From: Chara braunii | Taxonomy: Eukaryota > Streptophyta > Charophyceae > Charales > Characeae | Assembly (NCBI GenBank): GCA_003427395.1 | Contig: BFEA01000265.1 | Coordinates: forward strand, 1,847,437 to 1,878,502 | DNA: 31,066 nt | Direction: 5' to 3' | In this document: piece after piece, positions 18,424 through 30,580 of the stretch | How positions within the stretch are numbered: the stretch's first letter is position 1 | Layout: each line of letters opens with the position of its first letter | The notes under the pieces: generated by a model | What the model saw: only the letters and a program-made list of their open reading frames with translations | What the model was told of the DNA's origin: nothing | Databases searched by the model: none | Made by a program: the position numbers and the translations under genes

Positions 18424-20868
18424 CTCAATTTCACGAGAGAACGTGCGGGGGCTGCTCCCGACCTGCAGGTGGGCGATACCGGCTAGGGGACAGCCGGTAG
18501 CATCAGGGACATGCCAACAGGACCAATCCCTGTGCCTCCCCTCAGGTCCCCTCCCCTATGAACATCACCAGACTCTGCTAAATGCCAATCGGGGGATCCA
18601 GTGGTCTATCTCTAGGTGGCGGGTGCCAAATTAATGTCACAAACAACATGAGAACTGGAAAAACAAAGGCATGGACCACAAGTTTTTTTTTTTTTTTTTC
18701 TTTCTATATTCTTCTCTCGACTTCTGTTTCTTTTACCTTCCACTACCTACTCCTAAGACTATCTAGAGGGGACCCCTGCGAGCATAGTTTCCTCTCTCTG
18801 TGAAGGGGAGATTTCATGTTGCCCCTTGCCCCTAATGGTTAGGGTATAGGGTTGGGGCCGCCAGTGGGTGTCTGGCTAACACAAAGACAGAGACCTGCCA
18901 GTAGCTGTGCCTCCCTTTCTCATCATCCCCCACCCTTCATCGAGTAGCAGCAGAGGTTATGGCCAACACTCTCCCACACACCACACACAACCCAGTCGCG
19001 CTCACACTCACACCAGTGTTGGTCATAGACCCCGCTAATACCGATCAGGGGTATTCACAAACAGAAGATTCGAAAAAAAATGAAAAAGAAATTAAATCGC
19101 TATGCTAAGATTTTGCTTTTGTACCACCAGGCAAGGGATGTGAAGAAAGCAATCACAAACTTTTGCAAGGAATGGTTGGGGAGGAATAGGGGGGGGGTGT
19201 GGTAGCTGAAGCAGAATGGAGCGGGGACAAGCCGAATGGTGAGCAGGATTTGGAAAATATACGGGACTACCGTTTGGTATTCAAAGACTGGACCAAGATT
19301 GAACCCCCTTTCCCACTTCGTCCCACCACAGACTTTCCCGACCCTTTCCCTTCCCATGCCCTGTCTTTAGTAGAAATTCTTCCTTAAAAAATCTGAGCCC
19401 CAGTGCCCCCCGGGACACAGCCTGGCCTGTGCAGAGGTATACAGGATCCCCGCTAAAGACGGAGCAGCAGAAGACTACAGACAGGAGCTGACAACCGGGT
19501 CGTGCTTCTGGAAGAGGCCTGAGCAGAGTTGAAGAGGTGGTTCGGCAATACGGTAATCGGTTACGACTTAAAACTCTTATCTACAACTATCAAAAGAGGG
19601 AGGAATAGCAGCAGCTGGTATCTGGCGGAGACAGGCAGCAACCTCTCAGCAACCTCTCAGCAACCTCTCAGCAACCTCTCAGCAACCTCTCACCTCAAAT
19701 TTTATTTTTTTTCAATCTTTTTTCAAATGTGGACAGGCAACAGCCTTCTTGCACATTAGTCTCACATCAGTCTGAGCTCAGCTGGGGTCTTTGCGGGGAC
19801 GCTTAGCGCACACGTGGGGAGCAGCGACACTTGACCACACCACGTCACAGGCTGACGTGGAAGGGGGTCTGATTCCTCGTCCGGTTCACAAATGAAGTCG
19901 TACGGACAGAAGTTGGGAACTGATGAGAAATTCCACGTGGATCACCATCGCCGCTACGCAATTGAGCGTAGCAATTGGCCTTGTTGGCATTGCTCGTCAA
20001 TGTCAGTGGTGACGAGTGGAGTGAGCCGCTGGGTATCCGAAGTGTGCGATTAAGGGTGCATTAGCAGCATTGGAGCCGTCGGCCATGCAAACAGGAGATT
20101 TCACCAATCGAAAACAAGAGGCACGCACCAGACAATAAACAAACACGAATGGGGTGATGGTGGACTGGTAGGCGACTGGTCATGCTACAAGAGGAGTCAA
20201 CTCGGATATCCGTCCTGGGGAGGGTCACCAGTCTTCAACCAGAAGGAAGCAAAGTCGGGTGTAGCGGAGTAATTGCCTTAACAGGGATAGGGGGGCAGAG
20301 GTAGTAAGCTTAGTTTTCATAGCTCATTAAGGTCAACGATACGTCTACAACCTTACGAAGAGCAGTATATCCCAGGGGTTACAAGAAAAGAGAGGAAGGA
20401 TAGGCCTACTTTCAACAGTTGAAAGTAATCAGGCCTCACGGAAAGGGAATTTTCTTTTCTTTTCTACACAATAACAAAGAAGGTTGACATAGAAAATAGG
20501 GCAGAGAAGGATTAGCCAGAGGAGATCGCACGAAGGGACGAAGTATTCAAACCAGCAGTGGTATGTATCTTCAACCGGGAAGAAGAGCCGAAGCAGAAGA
20601 AGCAGCCAAGGTGTGTTCACTCCTCACCCCAACCCCCACACCTCTCGCCCTTCCTCTCTGGTCAAATCCCCCCTGGATAGCCAGTGCCAGTAACAAAATC
20701 GGTCTCAACACTCAAATAATTTTAATTTTATAACTCAATCACTTATTCAATCACAAGAAAATTTTCTGAAGAAGAAAATGATTGGGAATATAGTAGCAGA
20801 AGGGTTGCGCGAGATATCCGCAACTTATTAGAAATGTCAACGATATTCAGAATACTATTCCAACCCCT
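18424..20868. other. Gene-free region, possibly LINE-upstream DNA
   Basis: No convincing gene is present on either strand. Visible items are a hairpin ACCGGCT...AGCCGGT at 18478-18498, a T run near 18684-18700, an 11-bp tandem repeat at 19639-19693, and CAGCCTTCTTGCACATTAG near 19742 that nearly matches 30626-30642, so a fragment of the short retroposon family may lie there. Open frames are short and without protein signatures. Confidence 0.45.
19639..19693. repeat. Five copies of an 11-bp tandem repeat
   Basis: CAACCTCTCAG is repeated at 19639, 19650, 19661, 19672 and 19683, the last ending in C instead of G. It is a minisatellite in non-coding DNA. Confidence 0.95.
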
Positions 20869-20908
20869 TTGACCTACGGATCCATCCCCCCCTCTCATAC
20901 CCTTGTAG

Positions 20909-21070
20909 CCCCAGCATACTCCACGTCTCTACTCGTTCTCACAGTCCTCCACCCACAATCTCAACCCCCTCCACGTCACTGCTTGTTCAATCTCAGCCCC
21001 CCCCACCAACCCCAGCGTACTCCACGTCTCTGCTCTTTCACACAGTCTTCCACCCACAATCCCAGCCCCC
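20909..21070. repeat. Pyrimidine-rich direct duplication, period 101
   Basis: CCCCAGC(A/G)TACTCCACGTCTCT starts at 20909 and again at 21010. Each copy continues through CACAGTC(C/T)TCCACCCACAAT. The whole interval 20880-21430 is C/T-rich and ends at an 18-base A run (about 21444-21461) just before the LINE ORF1. It may be a LINE 5' untranslated region with tandem promoter units, or an independent retroposon ending in that A run. Confidence 0.8.
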
Positions 21071-21481
21071 ACCACTGCCGACCGCAATCTGCAAAGCATA
21101 CCTCGCTCATCCCACTTCATCACCCTAGTCTTATCTCAATGCTTCTTCCTCCAGCCTAAACATTCTACCTTCCCAACTATAACCCCCTCCGAATGCATTC
21201 CCATCACGACAGCCCCCTCCGTTCCCGATCTCAATCCCAAATCATCTCTTGTCCCTCCCATTCTATCACTCAGATCTTACCTGCACGCATCTTCTCGCTG
21301 TCACGATAGTTTCCCTCTATTTAACCGCACATCCATCTTTGTTTTCCCCGTTTCATCCCCGTTTCCCCAGTCCTTTCTCTCACTCTAAATTCCTCACCTA
21401 CCTGCGCTCTGCAAATCCCCCCTGCTGGGTGGATCCTTAATTAAAAAAAAAAAAAAAAAAAGGAAAAAGGGGACAACCGTC

Positions 21482-23317
21482 ATGATGAAACTGGGATATG
21501 CAAGGGGCAAAGGAACTGGGCCCCTACTATTTTACCAGGGCACAATGCGTCACAATATGCTTAGACAATTAGGGCCCAGTCCCTATGCTCGCCCAATGTG
21601 CACAGTTACCACCATTCAGAAGGAAAACGCAGAACTACAGGGAGAGGACACGACAGCAGCCATGCACATTGACTCCTCACAAATTGAACAGAATGAACAG
21701 CAGCCACAATCACAACCCACTGATTCATCAAAATCTCTCACACTCCCACAACGACAGGTCATACAAATTGGTGGATCATTGAGGACAGAGGATCAATCTG
21801 CATTGAGGCAGCAATGGGCTATCTCCCCAGCACTGGATTTGATAATGGGAGAGGGAGATGATGGTATCCTAACGGAAGAGGAAAGAGCGATAGAGGAGGC
21901 TAGACTGTCAAAACAAACAACAACAACTCAAGCCTCTCAATCGCATCAATCGTCTCAGTCATCTCAATCCCCAATAGCTTCACAAGCCTCAAACAAACCA
22001 TCATGGGCTCAGAAAGTTAGGGAAACGCTGGAAAGTAAGTCCTTAACAATTATGAGGTCCTCAGTCACTGACACGAGTCCGCCAGCGGAGAAACTCCAAG
22101 TTCCATTGAGAAACCTCCCCTCAGAGAGAGCTTACTTCCTCACACTCTTCCTCCAACCTTCGGAGCAGAAGGTAGTGGACCAGGGGGGAAGAAAAGTGTT
22201 GATGAAATCATACCCCGCAAACAAATTGGCCCAGAGAGACGCAGTCTATATGAAACACGCAAGTAATTGGATTTTTTATGATAACTGCGCATATAGATCG
22301 GTTAACGACAAGATTAAATGGATTTGCAAAAAATTGCAGTTGATAAAAGATGGCCCAGAGGCAGTCCATGAATTCTTCCTGATCCAATCGCTGTTACCCA
22401 CCGTCTTCACAATATTAAGTCTCTTCGAACAAGATAAGCACAAGATGGATGGGTGGAAAAAGCTGCAATAGGACCAATCTGATGTCCGTATCTACCCCTG
22501 GCTGCCAAAAAAGATTGGCCCAGAGGAAAAGAGGGACCAATTAATGAAGGATTACTACTGGGTAGAACTAAGACATATCCCAGTGGAGGTTCATGCGGCC
22601 TTCATTCATGACTTCGGACAACAATACAAGATTGTTGATTTTATAGACCCGCTGCCGACATATGTGGCAAAAAGGGACGACTACGTGATGATGGCGTTGG
22701 ACCTTCCCAAGGACCAGCCCTTCTCCCTAGACGATATTATTCCCTTCAAAATGGGGGGCAAGTTGTATCAAATTCACACAGCGCACAAATTCAGGCCTTG
22801 GTGCTATAAATGCAGATCCTATGGCCACCTCAGTACAGAAATAGCCTGCCCCCAACACCCTCAACAGCCTGCTGGTAAGGAAGGGGCACTAAGGAGAGAC
22901 CCACTCTGTGCAAATAAATGGCTCCCCATTTCACCAGGTTACGATGGATGGGTGTATGTGGAAGAGATGGCTCCAGGTGGCCAACCCAGTGGTTGGATTT
23001 GGGAAGGAAGGGGTGACCCCAGACGGTCATCAAGACCACCGGCAGACTGGAAACCCCCGTTGCAACAGCATTCTGGGAGGAACTCCCGGACACAGCAGCC
23101 TCCCAAAGCAAAACCGCCTCCCCCTCCCCCCCCCCCTCCTCCCGGAGACAAGATAGGAGGAGGAGGGACTGGAACCAAGAACAAAAATGATCCACCGAAG
23201 AAAAAATGGAATTGGTCTCGCATCGGACCAAACGCAAGCGCATACATTCCAACTGGTAACCGTTTTGCCTCATTGAGTAACGAAGGGGGAGAGGAAAATG
23301 GTGGAAAAATGGACTAA
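21482..23317 (+). pseudogene. LINE ORF1: CCHC zinc-knuckle nucleic-acid-binding protein
   Basis: ORF1 proteins of LINEs bind the element RNA as part of the ribonucleoprotein. The ATG at 21482 opens a single frame of about 611 codons that is cut once, by TAG at 22469-22471. Reading continues in the same frame after it, so this is a point mutation and not a frameshift. The N-terminal third is Gln/Ser/Thr-rich. A conserved-looking middle part (YFLTLFLQPSEQKVVDQGG to FIHDFGQQYKIVDFIDPLP) is followed by the knuckle CYKCRSYGHLSTEIAC, spaced C-X2-C-X4-H-X6-C, two residues longer than the usual last gap. A Pro-rich run and a basic segment follow. NRFASL near the end is a common plant LINE ORF1 sequence. 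The last 20 bases overlap the ATG of the next frame at 23298. Confidence 0.85.
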
Positions 23318-24089
23318 AAATCAGCAGTCACCAAGTTTGGATCAACAGAACAGACCCAATAAAAATAGTGGGAAAGGTGATTCAGCAGCCTCATTGGACC
23401 GATCGAACACAGAACCAGGCCCAGAACCAATGGATATGGACCCGCTGAAAGAGGTGTTTGATCCACAACCAATGGAGATAGAACCAGTCCCGGGCGCCCC
23501 CCCTCCTCCGGACATGTCCACCGAATCTGATCCAGAGCAAACAAGCATGAATGAGAAAGTAGCAGATCTCCAAATTTTTGAGGAATCGCTCTTGGAAAAT
23601 CTCAGACTGAAATTTCAATGCCGTTCGGAGGAGTTTTTGGATGATACGTACATGCAATTGGTCGCTCTACTAGAAAATAGCACAAGCCTGCGAACGGCAC
23701 TGGAACAAGGACTGCCAGGGGAAGTAAGCTGACAATAGATGTGCCATCGTCTGCTACCTATAGTGTCACTCAGATTCCAACCCTCGGAGGAGCCAGACCA
23801 GATGGAGCTGAACAACAGGCAGGATCCAGGCAGAGGTAAGGATGTCATAGTCCCACTGGGGAATACTCAGCAGAATACAGTCCTAGAGGACAAACTCACT
23901 AGAGGTACTCCACTTCAGACAGACCAAAAGGACAGGCAGGAATTAGCTCGAGAGAAGAATGAAACAGTCCCGCTGGAAGGTGCACAACAAAACACAGTCC
24001 CAGAGGACAAAACCAGCATTTCTACTCCTGCAGTATTGTGTCTACAACAAGCAAAAGTTTGTTTGTACCCAGCCAAGAGACACATGTAA
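23298..24089 (+). pseudogene. LINE middle region, acidic Pro-rich frame
   Basis: The frame starts at an ATG at 23298 that overlaps the end of ORF1. It reads KNQQSPSLDQQNRPNKN, then acidic and Pro/Met-rich sequence (EPMDMDPLKEVFDPQPMEIEPVP) and a helical segment (FEESLLENLRLKFQCRSEEFLDD). It stops at 23730-23732 with a second stop six bases later, then is open again to 24089. A neighbouring frame just after 23726 (KLTIDVPSSATYSVTQIP) also looks coding, so a frameshift there is likely. No known domain is recognised. It may be the N-terminal part of the protein continued at 24038-25309. Confidence 0.5.
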
Positions 24090-25309
24090 CTGGCATCAGG
24101 CGGGAGATTGGATCACACTCCCGGACGGGACTGGAAATAGAGTCCCAAATGAGCGCAGCCTCCCTGCAAAGCAACCTTACTGCACAGGGCGCTGACCCGG
24201 GCCCGGACAACCAGAGATCACAGGTCCAACACTCAGAGGAACACACCAAACAGTCAGAGGTAATTAATCACAAAGTAAGGGACCCCGAGGTAGAAATCGA
24301 AAAGAAAAGGGACAAGGACAAGGAAGAGGAGAGGGAAGGAAGTGGAGGAAGAAATTTAAAATGGGATCTCGCTGACGACGAAGGACCCCCGCGGCGTGCA
24401 GTTAAAAACGTAATGTACCAGCTCAAACAAGTGGTCTCAGGTCTGACAGGAGAACGGAAGTTCTTGATACTGAACCAATCGGTGAAAGAATCTAGCAAGA
24501 GACAACAGAAAGAGGTAGTAGAAGAAGGTACACATGTGGCAGAAATGGAAGAGGCCAAAGCATCAGCGGACAAAGACCCCCTTCCCCCATTTTATGCGAC
24601 CCAGCTAGAGGGGGAAAGTGGAGGAACCAGCAAAGACTCTTTTCACCGGCCCAAGGTAAGTACGACCTCACATTCAGAAGAAGAGAGTGTATCTCAAGAG
24701 CTGGAAAAACAGATGGTACAAATAACACAGAAACGATATTCGTTGCCACCAATATCTCCCCATGAGGGAGCACTGATTAGTGGAAGGCAGAAGTTACATC
24801 CATTGCTCGCAGGGGGCCATGCAGATCTTCCACTATCCAAACCAGGAATACTAATCCTGCCAGTTAGATGGAGAGAGGGTATTTGGGAGGTTAGGCTGTC
24901 AGAGCCCCCAGGATTAGTCCATGGAGAGGTCACAGTGCATGGAACATCAGTGGCCACGCTCTCATCCCAGATTGGTAAGATTTCAGGGGAAGCCAGATTT
25001 AAAGCAAAAATGGTAAAAATGATTCAAGCACAGCTCCCCCCGGGAGGAGCGGCGATGCTTATCCTTTCTGCGGACACTCACAGGATCTCAGCCACAGATG
25101 TATTCCTCAGATATGATCACACAAGAACACTTAATTTGCGCTGGTTCACGCAAGACACTCGAGTAGAGCTACAACAGTTGAAGGTCAAAACTGGAGACTA
25201 CTGGACTGACATGGATGTCACAATCTTGCTTTCTCGCCTCCTAAAGAATGGTAAACCGCTATTTGAACAAGGAGGCAAGCTGGATTCCGGCCACTGGTTA
25301 ACCGTGTGA
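24038..25309 (+). CDS. Unrecognised LINE-associated ORF between ORF1 and endonuclease
   Basis: This frame is open for 423 codons and ends with TGA at 25307-25309, 42 bases before the endonuclease ATG. The true start is unclear because the upstream coding sequence is frameshifted. The first half is charged and probably disordered (EVEIEKKRDKDKEEEREG, later SHSEEESVSQELEKQM). The last 160 residues look folded: GILILPVRWREGIWEVRLSE, then GKISGEARFKAKMVKMIQAQLPPGGAAMLILSAD, then FLRYDHTRTLNLRWFTQDTR, with alternating hydrophobic strands and helices. I cannot assign it to a domain family. Being the longest unbroken frame in an otherwise decayed LINE is notable. It may be an N-terminal extension of ORF2 or a third LINE protein. 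Confidence 0.55.
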   Translation: MSTTSKSLFVPSQETHVTGIRREIGSHSRTGLEIESQMSAASLQSNLTAQGADPGPDNQRSQVQHSEEHTKQSEVINHKVRDPEVEIEKKRDKDKEEEREGSGGRNLKWDLADDEGPPRRAVKNVMYQLKQVVSGLTGERKFLILNQSVKESSKRQQKEVVEEGTHVAEMEEAKASADKDPLPPFYATQLEGESGGTSKDSFHRPKVSTTSHSEEESVSQELEKQMVQITQKRYSLPPISPHEGALISGRQKLHPLLAGGHADLPLSKPGILILPVRWREGIWEVRLSEPPGLVHGEVTVHGTSVATLSSQIGKISGEARFKAKMVKMIQAQLPPGGAAMLILSADTHRISATDVFLRYDHTRTLNLRWFTQDTRVELQQLKVKTGDYWTDMDVTILLSRLLKNGKPLFEQGGKLDSGHWLTV

Positions 25310-25351
25310 GTCTCTCCACACTCAACAGAGAAGGAAATAACCTAATATTAA

Positions 25352-28300
25352 ATGAATGTTATAAATGCGGTAGAGGTGCTCTACAATAAGAATAAGAACT
25401 GGAAATCCCTGAAAAGAACGACTGATCTAGACCTTCGATCACTTGATGTGAATGGATTGACTTCCGCCAAAAATAAAAAACGACAGGCAATCTATGAACA
25501 ATTGAAAGGAGTGGGCGGTAGGGAATGGCCGGACGCTATTTGTATACAAGAAACACACCTCATGGATACTGCAGAACATCATCACACACACAAACAGATC
25601 TGGCCCCATCAGGCCTTCAGGGCTCATGCCCCCAGACCAGGTAGTGCAGGCGTAGCAATCTGGCTCCCCGTTGGCTCAAGAATCGATCCCCTCTACTGGG
25701 AAGTAGACAAGGAGGAAGGAGGATGGGTATTCCTTTTGGCTATGCTAGAGATCAAAGTTGTGACAATCTTGTGTGTATATGCCCCTAATGAAGTGAGCGA
25801 AAGAGGACGTTTTTTTGAATCTCTAATGGATCGACTTCTAGTGGGCATCCCTCTAGTGATGGCAGGGGATTTCAACGCAGCCCCGAATAGACACATAGAC
25901 CGATGGCAGATCCCTTCACCCTGTCCATCATACATAGAGAAGGATAAGGAAAAAATAGAAGGAATATGTCAATCGTTTAAGCTCTTTGACACATATAGAC
26001 GCTTTTTCCCAACAAGACGAGCCTATACATGTTTAGGAAAAGTAAAACAATGAGAGCTTCGAAATCTCGAATAGATCTCATACTCTTATCGGAAGAGCTG
26101 GTCGGGGCTTTGCAAATAGCAGAGATATTTCCTGGTAGTGTCTTCCCAGACCTTGATCACGCTATGACTGCGGTCTTACTTTCTTTCAGGAAAAAGCCAG
26201 ATCAAGGCAGAGGCTTCTATAAACTAAATACATCACTGTTGAATATAGATAGATTCAAAGTATGTCTACAGGATGTCTGGTCCTTCTGGAGAGAGCAAAA
26301 GGAACAAATAAATGACGATATACGCTGGTTCAACAACGGTCTAATGTTTTTGGGCCGTAAATGCAATGAATATTCAAGAATGCTAGCTACGCAACGACAT
26401 TTAGAGGAAATGGACATTCAAAAGCAACTACAACATCTTCAGAAACAAGAAGAGGACTTCGTACAGGAAAACATAACAATTGAGACTGCCCAAAAAATCG
26501 AAGACCTAGAGTCTAAATTATTAAAATTTATGGAACATCGCTGGCAAGGAATCAAAATCAGAGGAAAAAGAAAAGGTCACATCACAGAGGGAGTTATGGA
26601 CGCAAGATTTTTTGCCACAACAAGGGCAAGAACTGAACGTACCACCATTGAGACCTTTTTCGATCCTCAAGGAGATCAGTACCCACTGGACACATCAACA
26701 ACAGGATGCACGAAAATAGCAAGGGACCTCTACAAAACCCTCTTTACATCAGAATGTAGGCACCCCAAAGACCAAAGGAGCAAAGAGGTAGAAGAATTCC
26801 TAAAGCCACTAACTAAATCCTTAACAGAACAACAAAAAACGATGTTTGAAAGTCCCCTCACAAAAGAGGAAATCTGGTCGGCCTTGATGATGATGGAAGA
26901 GGAGAAAACCCCAGGGATAGACGGCCTACCAATTCTGGAAAGTTATGTGGAGTTTCTTAGCCCAGGACCTGATGGATTTCTACCATGCAGTATGGACATC
27001 GGGTTCGATGGGGGAAATAGTTGGACAAGGAGTGCTCACCTTATTATATAAAAAATGAGATAAAGCAAATATACGTAATTATAGACCAATTACCCTTCTC
27101 ACAGTGGTATATAAGCTGGCAGCAAAAGCGCTAGCGAACCGGATGAACAAAGTTATCACTGATATTATCCACCCCACTCAAACTGGTTTTACAGAAGGGA
27201 GGAATATTCAAGACAATATATTACTAGTAAACGAATTAGTTAAACTCTCTAGGCAATCAAAACATAACACAACCTTCATCTTCATAGACTTTGAAAAAGC
27301 CTACGATCATGTTGACTGGTTCTTTCTAGACAAATTCCTACAGAAGTTAAACTTTGGTCCTAGCGTCAGAAGATGGATTGAGATCCTCCATTCAAATGAC
27401 CCAACTAGAATTATGATAAATGACAACTTGGCTCCTGCTATTGACTTTGAACGTTCAGCTAGGCAGGGAGATCCAATTGCCCTATTTTTTTTCGTTATCA
27501 TAATGGAGGCCCTAGCGGCAAACTCAAGATGTAATAAGGATATCAAACGAATACAGGTCAACTACATCTTAGAAGAGGCTATACCCATTTGTTCCCTGTT
27601 TGCTGATGACCTATCCTTGATGATTGAAACTTCTCAAGAGAATTTAACAGCGATAAAAAAACTAATGGATAAATTTTGTTCCCTCTCAGACATGAGAATT
27701 AACTGGGGCACAAAGACATAAGGTTGGTGGATACATCATCAGGGGGTGAGACCTCCAGAACTCCCAAGGATTAACTGGGTGCAAACATCAACCCCAATTA
27801 GAGTATTGGGGATCTCACTCTCTGCAGAAGGCAAACCAACAGGAATCAATGAACGGATAAGTAAAGCAGCTCTAGCCAAATTGGAATTATGGAAGGACAA
27901 ACGGACCTCCATTCTATGAAGGTCGCTAGTCATAAATAATGTCATTCTAGCCTCAATATGGTACAAGTCTGCAGTATGGGCACTGGACAAGACGGCGCTC
28001 AAACCTCTACGAAGGCAAATCACGGCCTACCTCTGGAGAGGTAATCATGATCACAAAAATGTAATTAGTAGAGTGGTCTGGCAGGCGATGATTCAGCCCA
28101 AAACAAAAGGTGGTTAATGAATTTTAGATCCCGCCACACAAACCATGACATTATTTATTCAATGGATTAAACAGTTGTTTTTAACCCAGAGACCCCGTGA
28201 TTAGCCCTTGCCGAAGAACAAATATCAAGACTTGCCCCGGAAGTACCAAGAGGGACTGATCCACTGATATGGCTAGAAAATCGATATTGGTCCATCCCAA

Positions 28301-29807
28301 GAAGTAAAACGCAGGGCCAGTCAGTGAACTCTAATCGCCAGGCCACAAGAATAGACATTAAGAACGATCCTTTTTTGACATATCTCCTCAAGACATGGCG
28401 CAAGTTGCCCCTACCGGACAAAATCTCCCCAACTAGATGAGAAAAATTATGTCAACAACCCCTTTTCGATAACAGGTGGATCACGGACGCACAAGGAAGA
28501 ATGCTTCACTGCATGGATTCCCCTTGGAGGGGATGGGTAAAGAATGAGATACTAAGGATTGGAGACATTTGAAACCCAAAAACATTGGACTGACATTCTC
28601 TTGCAGATCTCTTGCCCAGACTACGGTACTGTAGGAGAACAGCATATGCACTCGAGAAGATTATCGACATCATTCCGATAGATTGGATGAGGATCCTCAG
28701 GAAAGGTCCCCAGCTAAAAGAGAGTGATTGGGTTGGAATCCAGGGGAACCCCCAACAGATAGGAAACATTGTAACGATAAATGGAAGGGGATCAGTTCTA
28801 ATCTCATTATTCTCTATTAACCAGAGCAACAGGATAAAGGAAAGTACTACTAAGGAAACTAGATGGATAGACGCAAATCAGGTGTTCAGGATTAGAGTGA
28901 TGAAGCATAAAGATCATTGGATTGCTTTCAAACCTACTTGTGTCATTAATAAACTACCACTAGACCCAATCTATTGGTCATGGCCAGTCCCTATTAGGAG
29001 CAGGAAAAATTGTACCCGGAAAATCCACTCTCTAACGGTTAAATCAACCTATAGAATGCTGAGACTCAGATTAGTGTTGAGAGACCGGGTAAAGGCCAGG
29101 TGGATGAAACATCTAAATGTGAGTAAGGAAGACCTAAAACACATAAAGTGGTTCAAGACCATTAAGATTAGTCCGTCAAAAATCGCCTCATTACAATGGC
29201 AAATAAACCCCCGTGCCTTCCCACAAATGATTGGTTGATAGATAGAACCTCGCTGGAGGAAAAAGGCCTTGCTTTACCCTGGTGCAAATTATGCTCCTCT
29301 GTGTTCCCATCTAGAAACATCCAAGAAACCATAGAACACATTTTTCTTCAATGTCCGGGTGCAGTCTGGTTATGGCGCTGGTGGGACAGGATCTGGAGTA
29401 CCCTTGATACATCTCTGAAGTGGCCATGGGATTGGAGGGCTCTGTTATGCGAGACCTGGACACCGGATCGACAGGACGAGTTTTCTCACAATTTATTTAA
29501 AACCAGCAGAAGAGTCATCCTCTGGGCCCTCTGGAATCGTCGTTGTACTTTTGAAATGGAAGGTTACAGGTTGGACGACCCTGAACTTACTGAACCAATC
29601 AAGATGCAAATACAGACAGTCATCACAGTTCAATGGAACAAAGTAAAAAAAAAAAATCAATACCTATCAAAGGAAAAAGAAATCCACCAACAAATCCAAC
29701 TATTCAGTGGTGCATGGCTAAGGGGGCCTCAAGGAGGTAAGATTGGAAGGATCAGAGAAAGCGGGGTTAGGGAGGGGATTAAAGGAGGGCAGAAGAAGGA
29801 AGTATAA
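25352..29807 (+). pseudogene. LINE ORF2: APE endonuclease, reverse transcriptase, zf-RVT
   Basis: This enzyme nicks target DNA and copies the element RNA into it. Endonuclease motifs appear in order: LDVNGL, ICIQETHL, VCVYAPNE, GDFNAAP, then after a frameshift near 26050 SRIDLILLSEEL and DLDHAM. The RT fingers NYRPITLL start near 27080. Motif A is FIFIDFEKAYDHVDW (Asp codon 27287-27289), motif B is ARQGDPIALFFF, and motif C is FADD at 27599-27610. The thumb region (RVLGISLS, SLVINNVILASIWY) is followed by a long C-terminal region and the zf-RVT knuckle CKLC...EHIFLQC near 29290-29355. Lesions include frameshifts near 26050, 26940, 28195 and 29205 and stops at 27056-27058, 27719-27721, 27917-27919, 28115-28120, 28437-28439 and near 28570. 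The catalytic Asp residues are kept, but no full product is possible. Confidence 0.9.
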
Positions 29808-30407
29808 AAGGACTACCACCTATCGTTTCTGGACTGGACGAATATCGATCCATCAATCTCACTTCGCCTTTTATCACAATTCTCGGACCCTTTCCCCCCT
29901 TCCTCTTTAGCTCTCGTCCCCATAAGTTGGTATGGTTGTGAATGAGGTTTTTTTCTCTGGTTGTTGCATCTCTAAGCAACGCAATTAAGTTTGCTGATAA
30001 GATATGACGATCAAATTAAGGTGTTCTGACAGGTTTGACAGACAAAGTCTACTGCAGGTCATGAGGTCTAACTGTAACTGAGGCAGCATCATCATCAGGA
30101 ACACTAATCCCTTCTTAGAACCAGGACCTATCGATAAAGTTGGCGCCACTCGATCGAGGGTGAAGAGGTACAAAGGAAGCTGACCTTGTGGTGGAATTCG
30201 GAAGTTCAAAGAGTCTACTAATGATAAGAAAGGAGGAACCAGTGTTTCAGCAGTAGCTATCTTGCGCCTGATACTAGGGTGAAGAGGTTCCTTCCCTTTC
30301 CCGAACAGCCGGCACAGTCAATCCTCTGAGACCAGAGTAATCAATGTCAGGCTTCTCAACTATTTTCTTGATTCGTTCTCATTTAATCTGTTCTCATGCA
30401 TGTATAA
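29808..30407. other. Probable LINE 3' untranslated region
   Basis: No gene is present. The stretch follows the ORF2 stop directly and leads to the conserved tail segment at 30408. A minus-strand frame at 30209-29985 has no protein signature. CAGTCAATCC at 30315-30324 recurs at 30581-30590, marking the start of similarity between the LINE tail and the following short copy. Confidence 0.5.
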
Positions 30408-30541
30408 GGGACGTTGGACCCGTTTTCCAGCAGGTGACGCTCCCCACCAATAGATGGAGCCTCCCCCCGGGTGCTAGTGGTGTCAGGTTCCTGGAACCAG
30501 CATCACTAGCACTACAGGGGGGGTTAAGGGAAAAAAAAAAA
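30408..30541 (+). repeat. A-tailed tail segment with long hairpin, copy 2
   Basis: It begins GGGACGTTGGACCCG, continues through CTCCCCACCAATAGATGGAG, then forms a 12-bp hairpin. GTGCTAGTGGTG (30471-30482) pairs with CATCACTAGCAC (30501-30512) with one G-T pair, and GGTTCC/GGAACC stacks inside the loop. It ends in an 11-base A run (30531-30541). It is probably the 3' end of the LINE, where such hairpins are commonly recognised by the reverse transcriptase. Confidence 0.75.
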
Positions 30542-30580
30542 GTATCACATCAGTCTCAATCATTTTCTAGTATGCTTGCT

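Larger units (their letters stand above)
21482..30541 (+). mobile_element. L1-like non-LTR retrotransposon (LINE), degenerate
   Basis: The order is zinc-knuckle ORF1, a middle coding region, APE-type endonuclease, reverse transcriptase and C-terminal zf-RVT knuckle, which is the plant L1-like plan. No RNase H domain is seen. The A run at 30531-30541 is the likely 3' tail, with the conserved tail segment 30408-30530 before it. The 5' end is uncertain: the pyrimidine-rich region upstream of 21444 may or may not belong to the element. Many stops and frameshifts show that it is dead. I find no clear target duplication. Confidence 0.85.

Noticed and set aside
20880-21440. Pro/Ser-rich protein upstream of the LINE.
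   Set aside because: It is a C/T-rich tandem duplication read as codons, more likely untranslated or promoter sequence.
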